Below, piece after piece: positions 21,441 to 32,520 of a stretch of 64,000 nucleotides of DNA; position 1 is the stretch's first letter, and each line of letters starts with the position of its first letter. A model generated the notes under the pieces. The model had not been told where the DNA came from. It was given only the letters and a program-made list of their open reading frames with translations, and ran no database searches. Both the position numbers and the translations under genes were made by a program. This DNA comes from Valencia hispanica (Eukaryota; Chordata; Actinopteri; Cyprinodontiformes; Valenciidae), in contig OY747702.1 in assembly GCA_963556495.2 (NCBI GenBank), forward strand, positions 6,159,501-6,223,500, in the 5' to 3' direction.

Positions 21441-22860
21441 TCCCCACTGTTTGGTTTGTGTTCAAACAACCAATTCAAAATGAAAAGCAGAAGTGTAGAC
21501 AAAACATTATTTGGAGGAAGTAATGGTTTTTTTTAAATAATTTGCTACATCACAAATTAATAACCTTTATGAAAATTTATTTTAATTTATGGATCAGTGA
21601 CTGGATCTAATTTTGTATTTTGGCATACTAAGATGGCGACTTCAGAACGGCTTATAAGATTAGTTTTTGGTGTGTAAATGATCCATTTTAAAGCCCATCT
21701 GTATTTTGAATAAGTAAATAATAATCCTGATTGTTGATGAGCACTAACGATCTGCTGAAGCAGGCCGCAGACACAGATAAACCACCACCAGTGCACAGAG
21801 CTATTTTAGCATCTAGCGTCCAAAGGGATCACTCTGTGTAGCTTAGCGGACCAGAGTACAAAGAAAAACACTCCGGTGGAACGGAGTACATTGTGTTGCA
21901 TGATTAAAATAACTCCTGTCAGTCAATAACCTTTAAAAAAACACTTTTTACCAGAGTCCAAACGGTCTGTTTGTACCCAAACAATGAAATCTTACAAATA
22001 CAGCAAAAACACAGACTGAAATAGACAATCAAAACAACCTTTAAATCGTTTATCCTAAGCTAATTTACCTCTGTCCAGACACAACCTTACTTGGACAAGT
22101 CTTAGATCTCCATAAAAGGTCTTCTCCGCGGTGTGGTCCTGGCAAAAGGGCAGCTTTTGGCTCAGGAGCTTCGGCTAAGCAGCTCTCTTCTCGGGTTCAA
22201 GACTTATTGCATCAACTGGAATACAGTTACTTGATCCACAATCAGCAAACTGAATGTGGATCAAGTAACTGTCTTAAGGCCGGTTCACACTGCGTTTTTT
22301 TTTTGCAGTCTCAAAGGACTGCTTCATGCAACACCGTGCAAGCTCCAATGAGCTCTAGATGTGTGTCACACTGAATGGCCCACCATTTTTCCTCACAATT
22401 CTTTTCACAAGAAAGAAAAGGTCTAGGATGCCCGAAATCGCACAATGTGATCCCAGCATTATGGGCAAGAGAAAGAGAGTGGGCGGAGCATGTGCTGAAA
22501 TTGGGGTGATGATGTAACATTCTTTTAGTGAAGTCCCTTCTTTTTCCTATTGAAACTGAAGGGTGGTTAAATGCAGTGTATTGTGGGAGGTCTGTCTTTG
22601 AAGTCCAGTCCTGTCATCATGCCGAATGGCACAACAAGCATAAACGACACAACTAAAACCGATTCCTCTTCCTAGTGAAAGTATCCCTAGGCTGTTTCAA
22701 AAGACAATAGATGACAATGAATCAGTGCCGGCATCAATACAGACATCAGTGAGCCTTTTGGCCATCATAAGTGTTCAGCCTGTGGCAGCAAAGTAGCGCG
22801 ATCAGTTGTCTTTCACAAAAGATTATGCCATGGCGTGCTGTCGACGTGCAGGATTGCGTA
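21441..22860. other. Non-coding sequence with a hairpin and a Harbinger-like terminus
   Basis: No gene recognised. It includes a perfect hairpin (22224-22271) and, starting at 22277 after TTA, AGGCCGGTTCACACTGCG, a sequence like the terminus of PIF/Harbinger elements; no matching right end was found. Confidence 0.4.
22224..22271. repeat. Perfect 17-bp-arm hairpin
   Basis: CAGTTACTTGATCCACA (22224-22240) and its exact complement (22255-22271) with a 14-nt spacer. It ends 2-3 bp before a TTA followed by a Harbinger-like terminus. Confidence 0.85.
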
Positions 22861-24416
22861 TAAATCAAACTTTATTTATAACGCACTTTTCAAACAAAAT
22901 AGCATATCAAAGTGCTTTACAGATCAAAATTACCCCACATAACACCCCCCCCCCCCCAAACAACAAAAACATCATGACAATTATACCCCCCCTTCTCCTC
23001 CCAACCCATCTCCGATGCACACACACACTTAATAGCAACAATACATAAGGACATTGGGCCAAGCACAGGTGAGCCAGGTAAGGAAACGCCATCAGGGGAG
23101 CCATTTGCATTGACACTAGCAGATCGGCAGCAACAGCCGAGGCACCGGCCCAGGGCGCCCAGGGGAGGGAAGCCTGAGGCCCCCACCTCCACCCAAACAC
23201 TACCTGGAGCTCTCCTGGCAGGCAGCCGTAGCCGAACCACCGCTCCCGAGGCAGAGGGCTCCCACATAGGAAACACTGGAGGAAAGATAAAAAATAGGTT
23301 TAAATATTAAAATAGAGTAGATAAATATGAGAGTAAATAGTAGAACACAGATAAAATTTTAACACTGATAAAATTTGAATTATGTAATGTAAAAGATTGA
23401 TAAAATTTAATCTAGTAAGACATGCAGAATAATTAAGCAGATATTAATAAATAATTAATCCATTAAAAGCTAGACTAAAAAGGTGAGTCTTGATCCTGCT
23501 CTTAAAAACATGAACATTCTCTGCGGCCCTGAGGTCCTCCAGCAGCCTGTTCCAAAAGTGAGGGCCATAAAACTGGAAAGATGCCTTGCCTTGCATGTGT
23601 GTCCTGACTTTTGGGGTGACAAGGAGACGGCTGCCAGAGGAGCACAGAGACCGCGAAGGTTTATATGGTAAAAGCAGTTCAGAGAGATAAGAAGGCCCAA
23701 GACCATTAAGACACTTAAAAACCATTAAAAGAACCTTAAAGTCGATCCTGAAATGTACGGGGAGCCAATGCAATGATTTTAAGACCGGTGTAATGTGCTC
23801 CTGCCTCCTGGTCTTCGTCAGGACACGTGCTGCTGAATTTTGTAGTAGTTGTAAACCTGATATACTCTTTTTGGGAAGACCAGAAAGCAGGGCATTACAG
23901 TAATCAATTCTACTGGAGATAAAAGCATGCATCAGTGTCTCCGTGTTGGCCCGAGAGAGAATGGGGCGGACTCTGGCGATGTGCTTTAGTTGATAAAAAA
24001 CTATTTTTGTAATATTTTTTATGTGAGGAATAAAAGTCAGCTCAGTCAAAAATCACGCCCAGGTTCTTCACTTGTAAAGAGGGATTAAAAGACAGTGATT
24101 GTAGTTTTGGTAAAAGTTTCTCTCTCTGAGCCTCAGGACTGATGACTAAAACTTCAGTTTTGTCCTGGTTGAGCTGGAGAAAGTTTTCTGACATCCAGGA
24201 TTTAATGTCTAAAATGCAGTTAAAAAGTGCATCCATTGGCCGTGTGTCATCGGGAGACATGGAGATGTACAGCGGTGTATCATCAGCATAACTGTGAAAG
24301 TTGACTCCATGTCTTCTGATGACGCTGCCAAGAGGGAGCATATACAGGTTAAAAAGCACTGGGCCTAAAATCGAACCCTGGGGCACACCACATGTAATCC
24401 TATGGACCCTAGAGGA
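22861..24416 (-). mobile_element. L2-like LINE, second subfamily, 3' part
   Basis: On the minus strand: RT segment PQGSILGPVLFNLYMLPLGS and the catalytic YADDT (24386-24042), then after a frame change the C-terminal tail (24049-23444: YFYQLKHIARVRPIL-type region, SRIDYCNALLSGLP, SLHWLPVHFRIDFKVLL). A GC-rich 3'UTR (23280-23100) and an end AAAGTGCGTTATAAATAAAGTTTG (22880-22861 region) follow. The 5' end is abruptly joined at 24417 to Rex1. The same subfamily recurs at 30801-31690. Confidence 0.85.
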
Positions 24417-24417
24417 C

Positions 24418-26166
24418 CTAGTTTGACTTATCCCTGTTTCTTCTGAAATCTACAATCATCCCCTTTGTTTTGTTCACATTCAAGGTAAGACGATTGTTTC
24501 CACACCATGTCACAAAGCGGTCCACCAGCTCTCTGTATTCAGCTTCTTGTCCATCTCTGATACACCTGACAATTGCAGAGTCATCTGAGTATTTCTGCAG
24601 ACAACAGGTCTCTGATTTGTACTGGAAGTCTGAGGTGTACAGAGTGAAAAGGAATGGTGAGAGTATGGTCCCCTGTGGTGCTCCTGTGCTGCTGACCACC
24701 TGGTTTGACACACAATTCTTCAGTCTCACAAATTTTGGTCTGTTGGTCAGGTAGTGATTGATCCAGGCTATTGTTGAGGGCTCCACCTGTGTCAAGAGTT
24801 TCTGACAAAGCAAATCATGCTGAATTGTGTTAAATGCACTGGAGAAATCAAAGAACATGATCCTCACAGTGCTGGCTTTGTCCAGATGACAGTTGGTTGA
24901 AGCAGGTGGATGATGGCATCTTCAACTCCAACTCCACAGCGATAAGCAAACTGCAGTGGGTCCTGTTACGTTCTTGTTTGCTTACTCAGGTGTGCCAACA
25001 GGAGTCTCTCCAGGACCTTCATGATGTGGGATGTCAGGGCAACAGGTCTATAGTCATTGATGACAGATGGGTGAGTTCTCTTTGGTACTGGAACAAGGCA
25101 GGATGTCTTCCACAACACTGGAACCTTCTCCTGGGTTAAGCTAAGGTTGAAGAGGTGCTGCAGAATCCCACAGAGCTGATCTGCACAGGCCTTCAGGACT
25201 CTGGGGCTGACACCATCTGGACCTGCAGCCTTGTTCCGGTTCAGTTTCTCCAGCTGCCTCTTCACCTGACTTTTGGAGACAGGCAAGTGGGAAGGGAAGG
25301 CAAAGGGGGTAGCAGCATTTCCTGACTTGGTTGAAGTAAAACTTGTGGAATCAGAGGAGTCCATGGCTGAGGTGAAGGATAAAACATCCGAGGTTTAACA
25401 GGAAAGCGGTTGTTCAGAGGACAGTGGGATGTCTGTTCGGCTGGGAACAGGAGAGGAGGATGCCGAGCTAGTTCCTGAACTGAACCTGTTGAAGAATGTG
25501 TTCAGTTCATTGGTTCTGTCCAGACTTCCATCTATCCAATCCTTCCTGTCCTTAAAGCCTGTGATCTTTCTCATTCCTGACCAGACATCTCGGATATTGT
25601 TTCTCTGTAGTTTGTTCTCCAGCTTCTTCCTGTATGCCTCCTTGCTATTTCCTCCCTCCCACCCAATGTCTTGTTTTCTCTTGTGAAGCAGCTGACAAAC
25701 TGTTGAAATGTTGGAAGTGTAGTAGAGATTGAGGCATGATTGAAATCACCAGATATTGCCAGAAATGCATTGGGGTGCTGTGTCTGTAGCTTAGCAACAA
25801 CGGAATTGATGACATCACATGCATTGTCGGCAACAGCTGAAGGTGGAATGTAAACAACTGCCAAAATTACACTAGTGAACTCTCTTGGTAAATAATATGG
25901 ACGAAAACTTACTGCCAAGAGTTCGACATGTGGGCTGCAGAGACGACACTTCACAGTAAGATGTCCTGGATGACACCATCTGTTGTTGACAAGCACTGCT
26001 ACTCCACTTACTTTTCTTTTCCTGCTTGTTTTCAGATCTCTGTCTGCTCGTACAGTCAGGAAGCCTGGCAGAGAGACGTTGGAGTCGGGGATATGATCCT
26101 GCAGCCACGTCTCAGTAAAACACATAACACTGCATTCCCGATACTCTGAGTCCTTGTAAGGACTTG
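24418..26166 (-). pseudogene. Rex1 LINE: endonuclease and reverse transcriptase remnants
   Basis: Minus strand, 5' to 3' from 26166. Endonuclease: CFTETWLQDHIPD, LAVSFRPYYLPREFTSVI, ISGDFNHASIS (26125-25571), ending after a deletion in unrelated residues. RT N-terminal: NRNKAAGPDGVSPRVLKACA, NDYRPVALTSHIMKVLERLL (25364-24966). RT core: FDFSSAFNTIQ, TGAPQGTILSPFLFTLYTS, YSDDSAIV in place of YADD-type box, DFRRNR (24867-24418). FSSAFNTI and the SDD box identify the Rex1/Babar clade. Frames are broken at least twice and the 3' tail is missing, replaced by L2 at 24417. Confidence 0.85.
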
Positions 26167-26167
26167 G

Positions 26168-27226
26168 AGTTCAATTCAATTCAGTTTATTTATATAGCGC
26201 CAATTCACAACAGATGTCATCTCAAGGCACTTAACAAGAAGTCATTTCAATACATTTATACAAACATTCCAATCAGTTAAAAAGTTTCCTATTTCAGGAA
26301 TCCCAGCAGATTGCGTCAGTCATTGACGTGAGGTTGGGCAGACTTTCCAACCACAGCAATCCTTCAGCAATCCCTCATACTGAGCAAGCATGTAGCGACG
26401 GTGGAGAGGAAAAACTCCCCTTTAACAGGAAAAAACCTCCAACAGAACCAGGCTCAGTAGGAGCGGCCATCTGCCACGACCGTCTGGGGGTTTGAGAAGA
26501 CAGAGCAGAAACACAGAAGGAACAGAAGATCTGATATAAGAGAACTTTCTATGTTACAGAAAGTAAAAAGTTAATAACAGGACACAGTGGATGTTCAGCC
26601 ACTGGGAGCACCATCCTAGTCGATGCCCCCCGTCCAACAGGGAATTGCAGCCAAGCAGGATACCAGACCAGGTATATCTTCTATGGAGAGAAAAACACAG
26701 AGAACACAAAGTTAACAGTCGAAATAGCAGAATGTACTGTAATACAACTGGAGAGTAGTAGTAGAAAAGGAAGTAGCAGAGTGAAGAAAATTGGTAAGTC
26801 TGTCCTCCAGCAGTCTAAGCCCATAGCAGCATAACTACAGAGATAGCTCAGGATGACCTAAGCCACTCTAACTATAAGCTTTATCAAAAAGGAAAGTTTT
26901 AAGCCTGGCCTTAAAAGTAAACAGAGTGTCTGCCTCACGGACTAAAGCTCGGAGCTGGTTTCACAGGAGAGGAGCCTGATAACTGAAAGATCTGCCTCCC
27001 ATTCTACTTTCAGAAATCCTAGTAACCACAAGTAAACCTGCAGTCTGAGAGGGAAGTGCTCTGTTGGGAACATATGAAACAATTAGATCTCTGATTTATG
27101 ATGGAGCTTGATTATTAAGGGCTTTGTATGTAAGGAGGATCTTAAATTCTATTCTGGATTTAACAGGGAGCCAATAAAGGGAAGCTAAGCTAAAGCAGGA
27201 GAAATGTGATCTCTCTTTTTAATATT
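26168..27226 (-). mobile_element. L2 LINE 3' fragment
   Basis: Nearly the same as the copy at 14885-16190: tail with TTCAATTCAATTCAGTTTATT at 26170, GCGCCAATTCACAACAG, then C-terminal RT tail coding on the minus strand with several frame-breaking changes (for example GGAAGTGCTCTG region at 27050). It starts within a few bases of the 5' end of the Rex1 fragment, so it inserted into or next to it. Confidence 0.9.
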
Positions 27227-27235
27227 CATATATAT

Positions 27236-27433
27236 AGTAAATGTACAGCACTTTATTTAGTCCTTGAGGACCCCAAAGTGCTTCACACTACATTCAGTCA
27301 TTCACTCACAGGTGATGGTAAGCTACATTGTAGCCACACTGACAGAAGCGAGGCTGCTGAACACTGGCCCTACCGGGCCCTCTGACCACCACCAGTAGGC
27401 AGAAGGGTGAAGTGTCTTGCCCAAGGACCCAAT
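27236..27433 (-). mobile_element. 5'-truncated tRNA-SINE copy
   Basis: Minus strand carries GGTCCTTGGGCAAGACACTT, the GGCAGCCTCGCTTCTGTCAG-type body and an AAAGTGCTGTACATTTAC-type 3' end, aligned with 2390-2606. The tRNA-like head is not recognisable. Confidence 0.7.
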
Positions 27434-27479
27434 GACTGAGACATTATCTCTCTCTCTCTACTGCGGACTTGATCCGGCG

Positions 27480-27515
27480 TCCGGCAAAAATAGAATCGAT
27501 CCTATTTTTGCCGGA
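27480..27515. repeat. Perfect palindrome with 14-bp arms
   Basis: TCCGGCAAAAATAG and its exact complement flank an 8-base centre AATCGATC. Confidence 0.9.
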
Positions 27516-27536
27516 TGGCGAAACGGCGGCGGCAGT

Positions 27537-27641
27537 GGAAATGCTCTCATTGACCACCCCCCAATTTCCACTGCATGTGCTCCACTCCGACATGCACTCC
27601 GCAGCAAAAACGTTCCCACTGTAGTCAATGAGAGCATTTCC
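27537..27641. repeat. 18-bp perfect inverted repeat, 69-nt spacer
   Basis: GGAAATGCTCTCATTGAC (27537-27554) and its exact complement (27624-27641). Allowing one mismatch the arms extend to 22 bp. Confidence 0.85.
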
Positions 27642-28478
27642 AATGCCTACGCAAATAACTAGCACCAACCGGATAGAGAACCACATTTCCAGGTGTTTTT
27701 CAAAATAAAGACGGACTAGACATTTTTTTGTATGCATAGCTATATTAATATAAGCCCACGTATATTCATACATATGTTGTCCAAAATATCTTGACAGAGA
27801 ATAACTGTTCTTTTCTATTCGTTTTCCACGAAATGAAGAATTGTGTTCTGACTTCCGCATTTATTAATGGCTTTTATCGCGAGATCTCGCAATTCCCGTG
27901 CATTTTGTTTTAGGGAGAAGTGGGTAAGTGATGAAATTGGTTCGTATTTTAATGATTTGATCTCTAGTAAAGTCTTTTAAAATTTACCTTCTTCTAACTG
28001 AGATTGGAAAGCTTTCTTTTAGAAGGAGCATCCTCAGCGTTTTGTTACATTTATCATCATAAAACTCAATTCCTTCAATCTGCAGTGATCGCAGTGGTGG
28101 AATTGGGCTTGAATACAGCACATTTTCTTTTATTAGAGAATGGAACGACCTTGGAATAGATTTCAAAATATTTACATGCAGTTTTTTTGGGACATTTTAA
28201 CTGATGCTTAGTGGAGAATCTTTCATGATCTAAAAAAATTCCCTTCCGAATCCATCAAGTGACAAGCTGACCAGATGCCCTCTGTATACCACTCAATAAA
28301 TACTGACTTCGGATTCACCCTAATGTATCTCTTATTCCAAATGGGAATGTTGTGTGGTGTAAAATTGTGTTTGTATATCTTTGACCCTAATGGCTTGCCA
28401 TAAACTACACCATAGGTTAACAAAGGCGCCGAACGGAAGGGGGCTCTGTTCTGCGTCCGGTGTGAACCAGGCCTTTTA

Positions 28479-29636
28479 TGCTCCAGAGGAAATTATCTTG
28501 AAATCTCCAATAAGGAGCAGAATATTTGCTCCTCACCTACTAGATTAACAACATGGAATGGGCCACCTACTTAGACCAATGGAAACATGTCGTTTCTGAG
28601 GCAAACTCAATACAGAACTCAGGTAGTTCAGGAGTTGGACGACTACATGCAGCACAGATGTGAAGCAGCTGTTTTGCATTAAATATTAGTATCTTTGGCC
28701 ATTTTTCAGTTTATGCTGTAAATGTTTGTGTAAAAACGCCTCAACATAAAATTAATTTATCCTCATTTTCTGTATCTCTTTCCTGATGTTATTTGGAATA
28801 TGTTTACATATGGAAGGGGGTGGGGCTTACCCATCTCAATAGATCTTGGACAGCACATGAGTTCTGCCCAGATGTGCTCTAAGCACACAAGAACAGAATG
28901 ACCGCATCCTGTTCTCACCTCCTGGCAGAAGGAACACATTTGTTGTTTCAGTTCCTAACAGTGGACCTGTTACCAGATCATCCTACCTCAACTGTGAATC
29001 TCTGCAGATCCTCCAGAATTACCATGAGTTACTGCTCCCCTTGGCCAGCCTGTTGGTTTAGAGGGACAGAAACTTTCTGGCAGGTTTGTAGTTGTGCCTT
29101 ACTCTGCATCACGTCATCCCACACTGCTGTAAAGAGATCACCCCACATGCTGGCATGATGCAACTCAAGATGGAACTCCTTTCAGACTCCTGACAGATGA
29201 GAACATCTTAGAGGAATCCTCTGGCAGCTGCTGTCTTACACCATCTCTCCCTAATGCCCTCTGGTGGACAGGTACAATAATGCATTAGCATATTTCAGAT
29301 TTTAATTATGCACACGGTAGGGTGAAAACATGTTTATTTAAGCAGAGTGGTTCTGATGGAAATTATTTTTTAAATCTTCAATCATGGACAGAACTGCTTT
29401 AATTAGGATGTGTTCACCAGCGCACAGCTGAACAATTAACACATCGACAGTGAGTAAATGTCGTCTGGATAGAAGCTGAAGTCCCTGTGAGCTGAAAGCC
29501 CCTCCCTGCAAGCAGGCTGCAGTAACATGACAGCCGTTTTCTTCAGTGAGTCAGACCAGTCTGTGTGGCTGCTGCCCAAATAAATCAGGCCTCCATCATG
29601 CTCTATGGAGACTTCTGTACAAAGCAGAACCACTGG
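28479..29636. other. Non-coding sequence downstream of hars exons
   Basis: No gene recognised; the right part is 3'UTR of the minus-strand hars exons. An open frame at 28898-29158 shows no family similarity. Confidence 0.4.
29333..29338 (-). promoter_or_regulatory. Candidate polyadenylation signal of hars
   Basis: AATAAA on the minus strand, about 300 nt after the hars stop codon. Confidence 0.45.
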
Positions 29637-29696
29637 TTAGGCCTCAGAGGTTCTTCTCTTGATCTCACCAATGAGATCAGATCGGGATATATCCAC
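29637..29696 (-). CDS. hars: Histidyl-tRNA synthetase, last coding exon
   Basis: Twenty codons: VDISRSDLIGEIKRRTSEA then TAA (29637-29639). The acceptor is CTCCCCAG ending at 29697. It is phase 0, matching the donor at 29838. In vertebrate cytosolic HisRS the last exon is also short and encodes a V-D-x-x-R-x-D-L-x-x-E-I-K-R-R-T motif, which is clear here. The residues after RRT differ from what I expect in mammals (C-terminal variation is usual). This exon and its three upstream neighbours are open and correctly phased. Confidence 0.85.
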   Translation of the reverse strand: MDISRSDLIGEIKRRTSEA

Positions 29697-29838
29697 CTGG
29701 GGAGAGATCCAGAAATGGCAGCAATTCAATCCAACAACCTTGTCATTAATTAAAAGCACATTCAAGTTTCAATCCAGATTTACTGAAGCTGTGGATAAAA
29801 CTAGGGGTTTGAATACAGTAGCTAAGCGGAGGCTGTAC

Positions 29839-29985
29839 CTCCTCTCTGCTGGCCACTACACGCAGTTTGACCACTCCATCCTTCAGCTCCTGTTCTCCCA
29901 GTATGGCCACCAGAGGGATCCCTGTCTCCTCGCAGAGCTGCAACTGACTCAGAAGTTTGGGGTTCTTCTTGTACATCACCTCAGC
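29839..29985 (-). CDS. hars: Histidyl-tRNA synthetase, anticodon-binding domain exon
   Basis: 49 codons, phase 0/0, acceptor TTTGTGTGCAG and donor GTACAG. It encodes [20 protein letters not shown], then [20 protein letters not shown] and LRVVASREE. This is the C-terminal anticodon-binding domain of class II HisRS, which recognises the tRNA-His anticodon region in the cytosol or mitochondrion. The GIPL..ILGEQEL..G.VKLR pattern is diagnostic. The intron to the last exon is 142 bp (29697-29838) and that to the previous exon 471 bp (29986-30456). Confidence 0.93.
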
Positions 29986-30456
29986 CTGCACACAAACACA
30001 GAACTCATGATAACAGTAGACCAGCATTTGAAGGTTTTTCAGTGATTTATTCCCTTTGAGAGGACTGAATGATTCTTAAACTGAGTGAGGTGTTTCAGGT
30101 CTTGGTTCTATGTTAAACATCAAGCTATTCACTGCTTCATGTGGCAGAGTGGGTCTACCTCTCTTTAGATGAACTGGTTAGTACTGTGAACTCTGTAGCT
30201 ATTTTTTTCCAAGAGGCAGTACACCACACATCCCTGAATGTTCTAACAGGGTCACTTCTGACAGAACTCTTCCTCAGGAGATGCAGATCAACTAAAAAAG
30301 GTCAGACACCATTTTTCAAAATTTTATCTGTAAAGTTATGAATATCATGCATCATTTTCCATAAAATCCAATCATATTCAGGTTTTTGCTTGTATTGAGA
30401 CGTGGAAAAGCAGTTCAATATGTCAGTTGAAAATCCAGTGATAATCCTACACACAC

Positions 30457-30573
30457 CTTAATGCCAGCATTCCAGAGCTCGGTAACGAGCCTCAGCCTCT
30501 CCTCCAGCAGGTTCTTTTGAGCTGACGCCACCATGATCTGAACCTCTGTGGTACGGATCTTCTCTGCTGACGC
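30457..30573 (-). CDS. hars: Histidyl-tRNA synthetase exon
   Basis: 39 codons, phase 0/0: [20 protein letters not shown] then [19 protein letters not shown]. The donor is GTGTGT; the acceptor TGTTAAG is weak in pyrimidines. The KIRTTE..V.VASAQK.LLEER..L..ELW.AGIK pattern is that of vertebrate HisRS, joining the catalytic core to the anticodon-binding domain. The intron on its 5' side is only 83 bp (30574-30656). Confidence 0.92.
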
Positions 30574-30656
30574 CTTAACAGTCACAGTGCTGTTAGAGTC
30601 TGAACATCAGCGGCCTTTAGCAAAAGAGTAAACAACAACACAGCTCCAGGCATTAC

Positions 30657-30792
30657 CTCAGCCTTCTGCTCCATGATGGAGAAGATCCTTTCGATGCCAA
30701 TGCTGACCCCCACGCAAGGCACCTTCCTGCCCTTGGGGTCGAACATGCCCACAAGGCCATCGTATCGCCCCCCTCCAGCCACGCTTCCCACA
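30657..30792 (-). CDS. hars: Histidyl-tRNA synthetase, catalytic-core exon, first retained
   Basis: One base plus 45 codons: [20 protein letters not shown], then [20 protein letters not shown] and EQKAE, ending at donor GTAATG. It includes the HisRS signature GGRYDGL (histidine-binding loop) and the class II motif 3 region G-V-S-I-G-I-E-R with its catalytic arginine. The exon seems to begin after CAG at 30793-30795, in phase 2. Only about 8 bp further upstream the sequence becomes L2 LINE (30801), so the polypyrimidine tract and branch point are lost or foreign. No exon for the N-terminal two thirds of HisRS (motifs 1 and 2) was found toward 64000. The locus is either a truncated gene copy, a gene broken by the LINE, or an assembly join. 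Confidence 0.9.
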
Positions 30793-30800
30793 CTGATTTT

Positions 30801-31690
30801 GTGTGTGTCCTGACTTTAGGGATGACAAGGAGATGGCTGCCAGAGGAGCGCAGAGACCGCGAAGGTTTATATGGTAAAAGCAGTTCTGAAAGATAAGAAG
30901 GCCCAAGACCATTAAGACGCTTAAAAACCATTAAAAGAACTTTAAAATCCATCCTAAAACATACGGGGAGCCAATGCAGTGATTTTTAGACTGGTGTAAT
31001 GTGCTCCTGCCTCCTGGTCTTCGTCAGGACATGTGCTGCTGAATTTTGTAGGAGTTGTAAATCTGATATACTCTTTTTGGGAAGGCCAGAAAGCAGGGCA
31101 TTACAGTAGTCAATTCTACTGGTGATTAAAGCATGAATTAATGTCTCCATATTGGCCCAAGAGAGAATGGGGCGGACTCTGGCTATTTTCTTTCATTGAT
31201 AAAAACCTATTTTAGTAATGTTTTTAATGTGAAGGATAAAAGTAAGCTCAGATTAAAAAAATATGCCCAGGTTCTTCCATTGTAAAGAAGGGTTAAAAGA
31301 CTGTGGTTGCACTTTTGGTAAAAGTTTCTCTCTCTGAGCCTCAAGACCAATGACTAAAACTTCAGTTTTGTCCTGGTTGAGCTGGAGAAAGTTTTCTGCC
31401 ATCCAGGATATAATGTCTAAAATGCAGTTATAAAGTGCAACCATTGACCGTGTGTCATCAGGAGACATGGAGATGTACAACTGTGTATCATCCGCATAAC
31501 GAAAGTTAACTCCATGTCTTCTGATGACGCTGCCAAAAGGGAGCATATAGAGGTTAAAAAGCACTGGGCCTAAAATTGAACCCTGGGGCACACCACATGT
31601 GATCTTGTGGACCTTAGAGGACCAGGTATCTAAACTTACTATAAAAGTCCTGTCTGTGAGATAAGATGTAAACCATGAGATGGACAAAAG
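30801..31690 (-). mobile_element. L2-like LINE fragment abutting hars
   Basis: Same subfamily as 22861-24416. From 31687 the minus strand encodes SWFTSYLTDRTFIVSL, GVPQGSILGPVLFNLYMLPF and YADDTQLYISMSPDDTRSM, then after frame breaks the C-terminal tail up to the exon border. Both ends are internal to the LINE: there is no 3' tail at 30801, so this is not a simple LINE insertion. It cuts in the middle of the C-terminal RT tail, right at the hars exon. Confidence 0.85.
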
Positions 31691-32442
31691 TTGTTAGTTG
31701 GACATAACTTGTTTTTATACCGAATGAAGCCTCGCTCCTCAAGTCTTTTTACTAAAGACTAGCCACTCCAAAAGGTGGCTGTCCTTCTCAGTCCCTGTGA
31801 ACTGTCTGGCGATCTGGTCTTCAGCTCTAAAGGCCAGAAGCTCCCAGACCTCTGCAATCACTCCAGTTTGCCATTTCAGCTGATACAGTTTACAAATCCT
31901 AAATATCCTGTTACCCTAATATGCCGCCAGGGTGTTTCTTTTGAAAACTCCTCCCAATAACTAAAGCTGAATCTCTTGTCAAGGTGTTCATAGTTCCCAG
32001 TTCTCCCTCTAATGGAGTGAGACTCAGAAGTTTCTCTAGATCTCACCCTGCCCAGATAAATCTCACTCCAAATAAGGAAAGTGGCTGCACTCACACTAAA
32101 GCACTTGTTTCCACACTGCTGTTTGTGAGTGTGTAAGCACAGCAGCACTTGGACCGGTCTGTCTGAGGTTCTGATCACTCTGTAGATGCTTGCATTCTTT
32201 GGTTGCGCTGCCTCAGTACGACACAGTGAGACAGATCGTCAGGATCTTCCTAATGATGCAGCTATTTGGTTTGGATGTTCTGATCGAACTTGCTCTCTTT
32301 CTTCAGCCTTATGATGGTTAAGACGCGGAGTTGTGTAGGCCTGTCCAAACTAATAAAGGATGTTGTTTTCATGCAACATCCCTTTCTTGTTCTGTAGGCT
32401 TCCATTAGTGATCAGCAAGTCACTTCAGTTCCATCTGAATAT
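31691..32442. other. Non-coding sequence
   Basis: About 750 bp without recognised gene or element. An open minus frame at 31876-32178 lacks similarity to HisRS or anything I recognise. Confidence 0.4.
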
Positions 32443-32520
32443 TCAATTCAATTCAGTTTATTTATATAGCGCCGATTCAGATGTCATCTCAAGACACTTT
32501 ACAAGAAAATTCATTTCAAT

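Larger units (their letters stand above)
27463..28475. mobile_element. Candidate Harbinger-like non-coding element
   Basis: The right end reads GCGTCCGGTGTGAACCAGGCCTT followed by TTA (28476-28478), the complement of a PIF/Harbinger-type terminus like those at 22277 and 62914. The left end is poorly defined: GGCGTCCGGCAAAAATAG near 27477 is only partly similar. The interior is rich in palindromes (27480-27515, 27537-27641, GCGAGATCTCGC at 27879-27890). No transposase frame is seen. Confidence 0.35.

Noticed and set aside
31876..32178. Upstream hars exon
   Set aside because: Translation shows none of the HisRS motifs (motif 1, motif 2).
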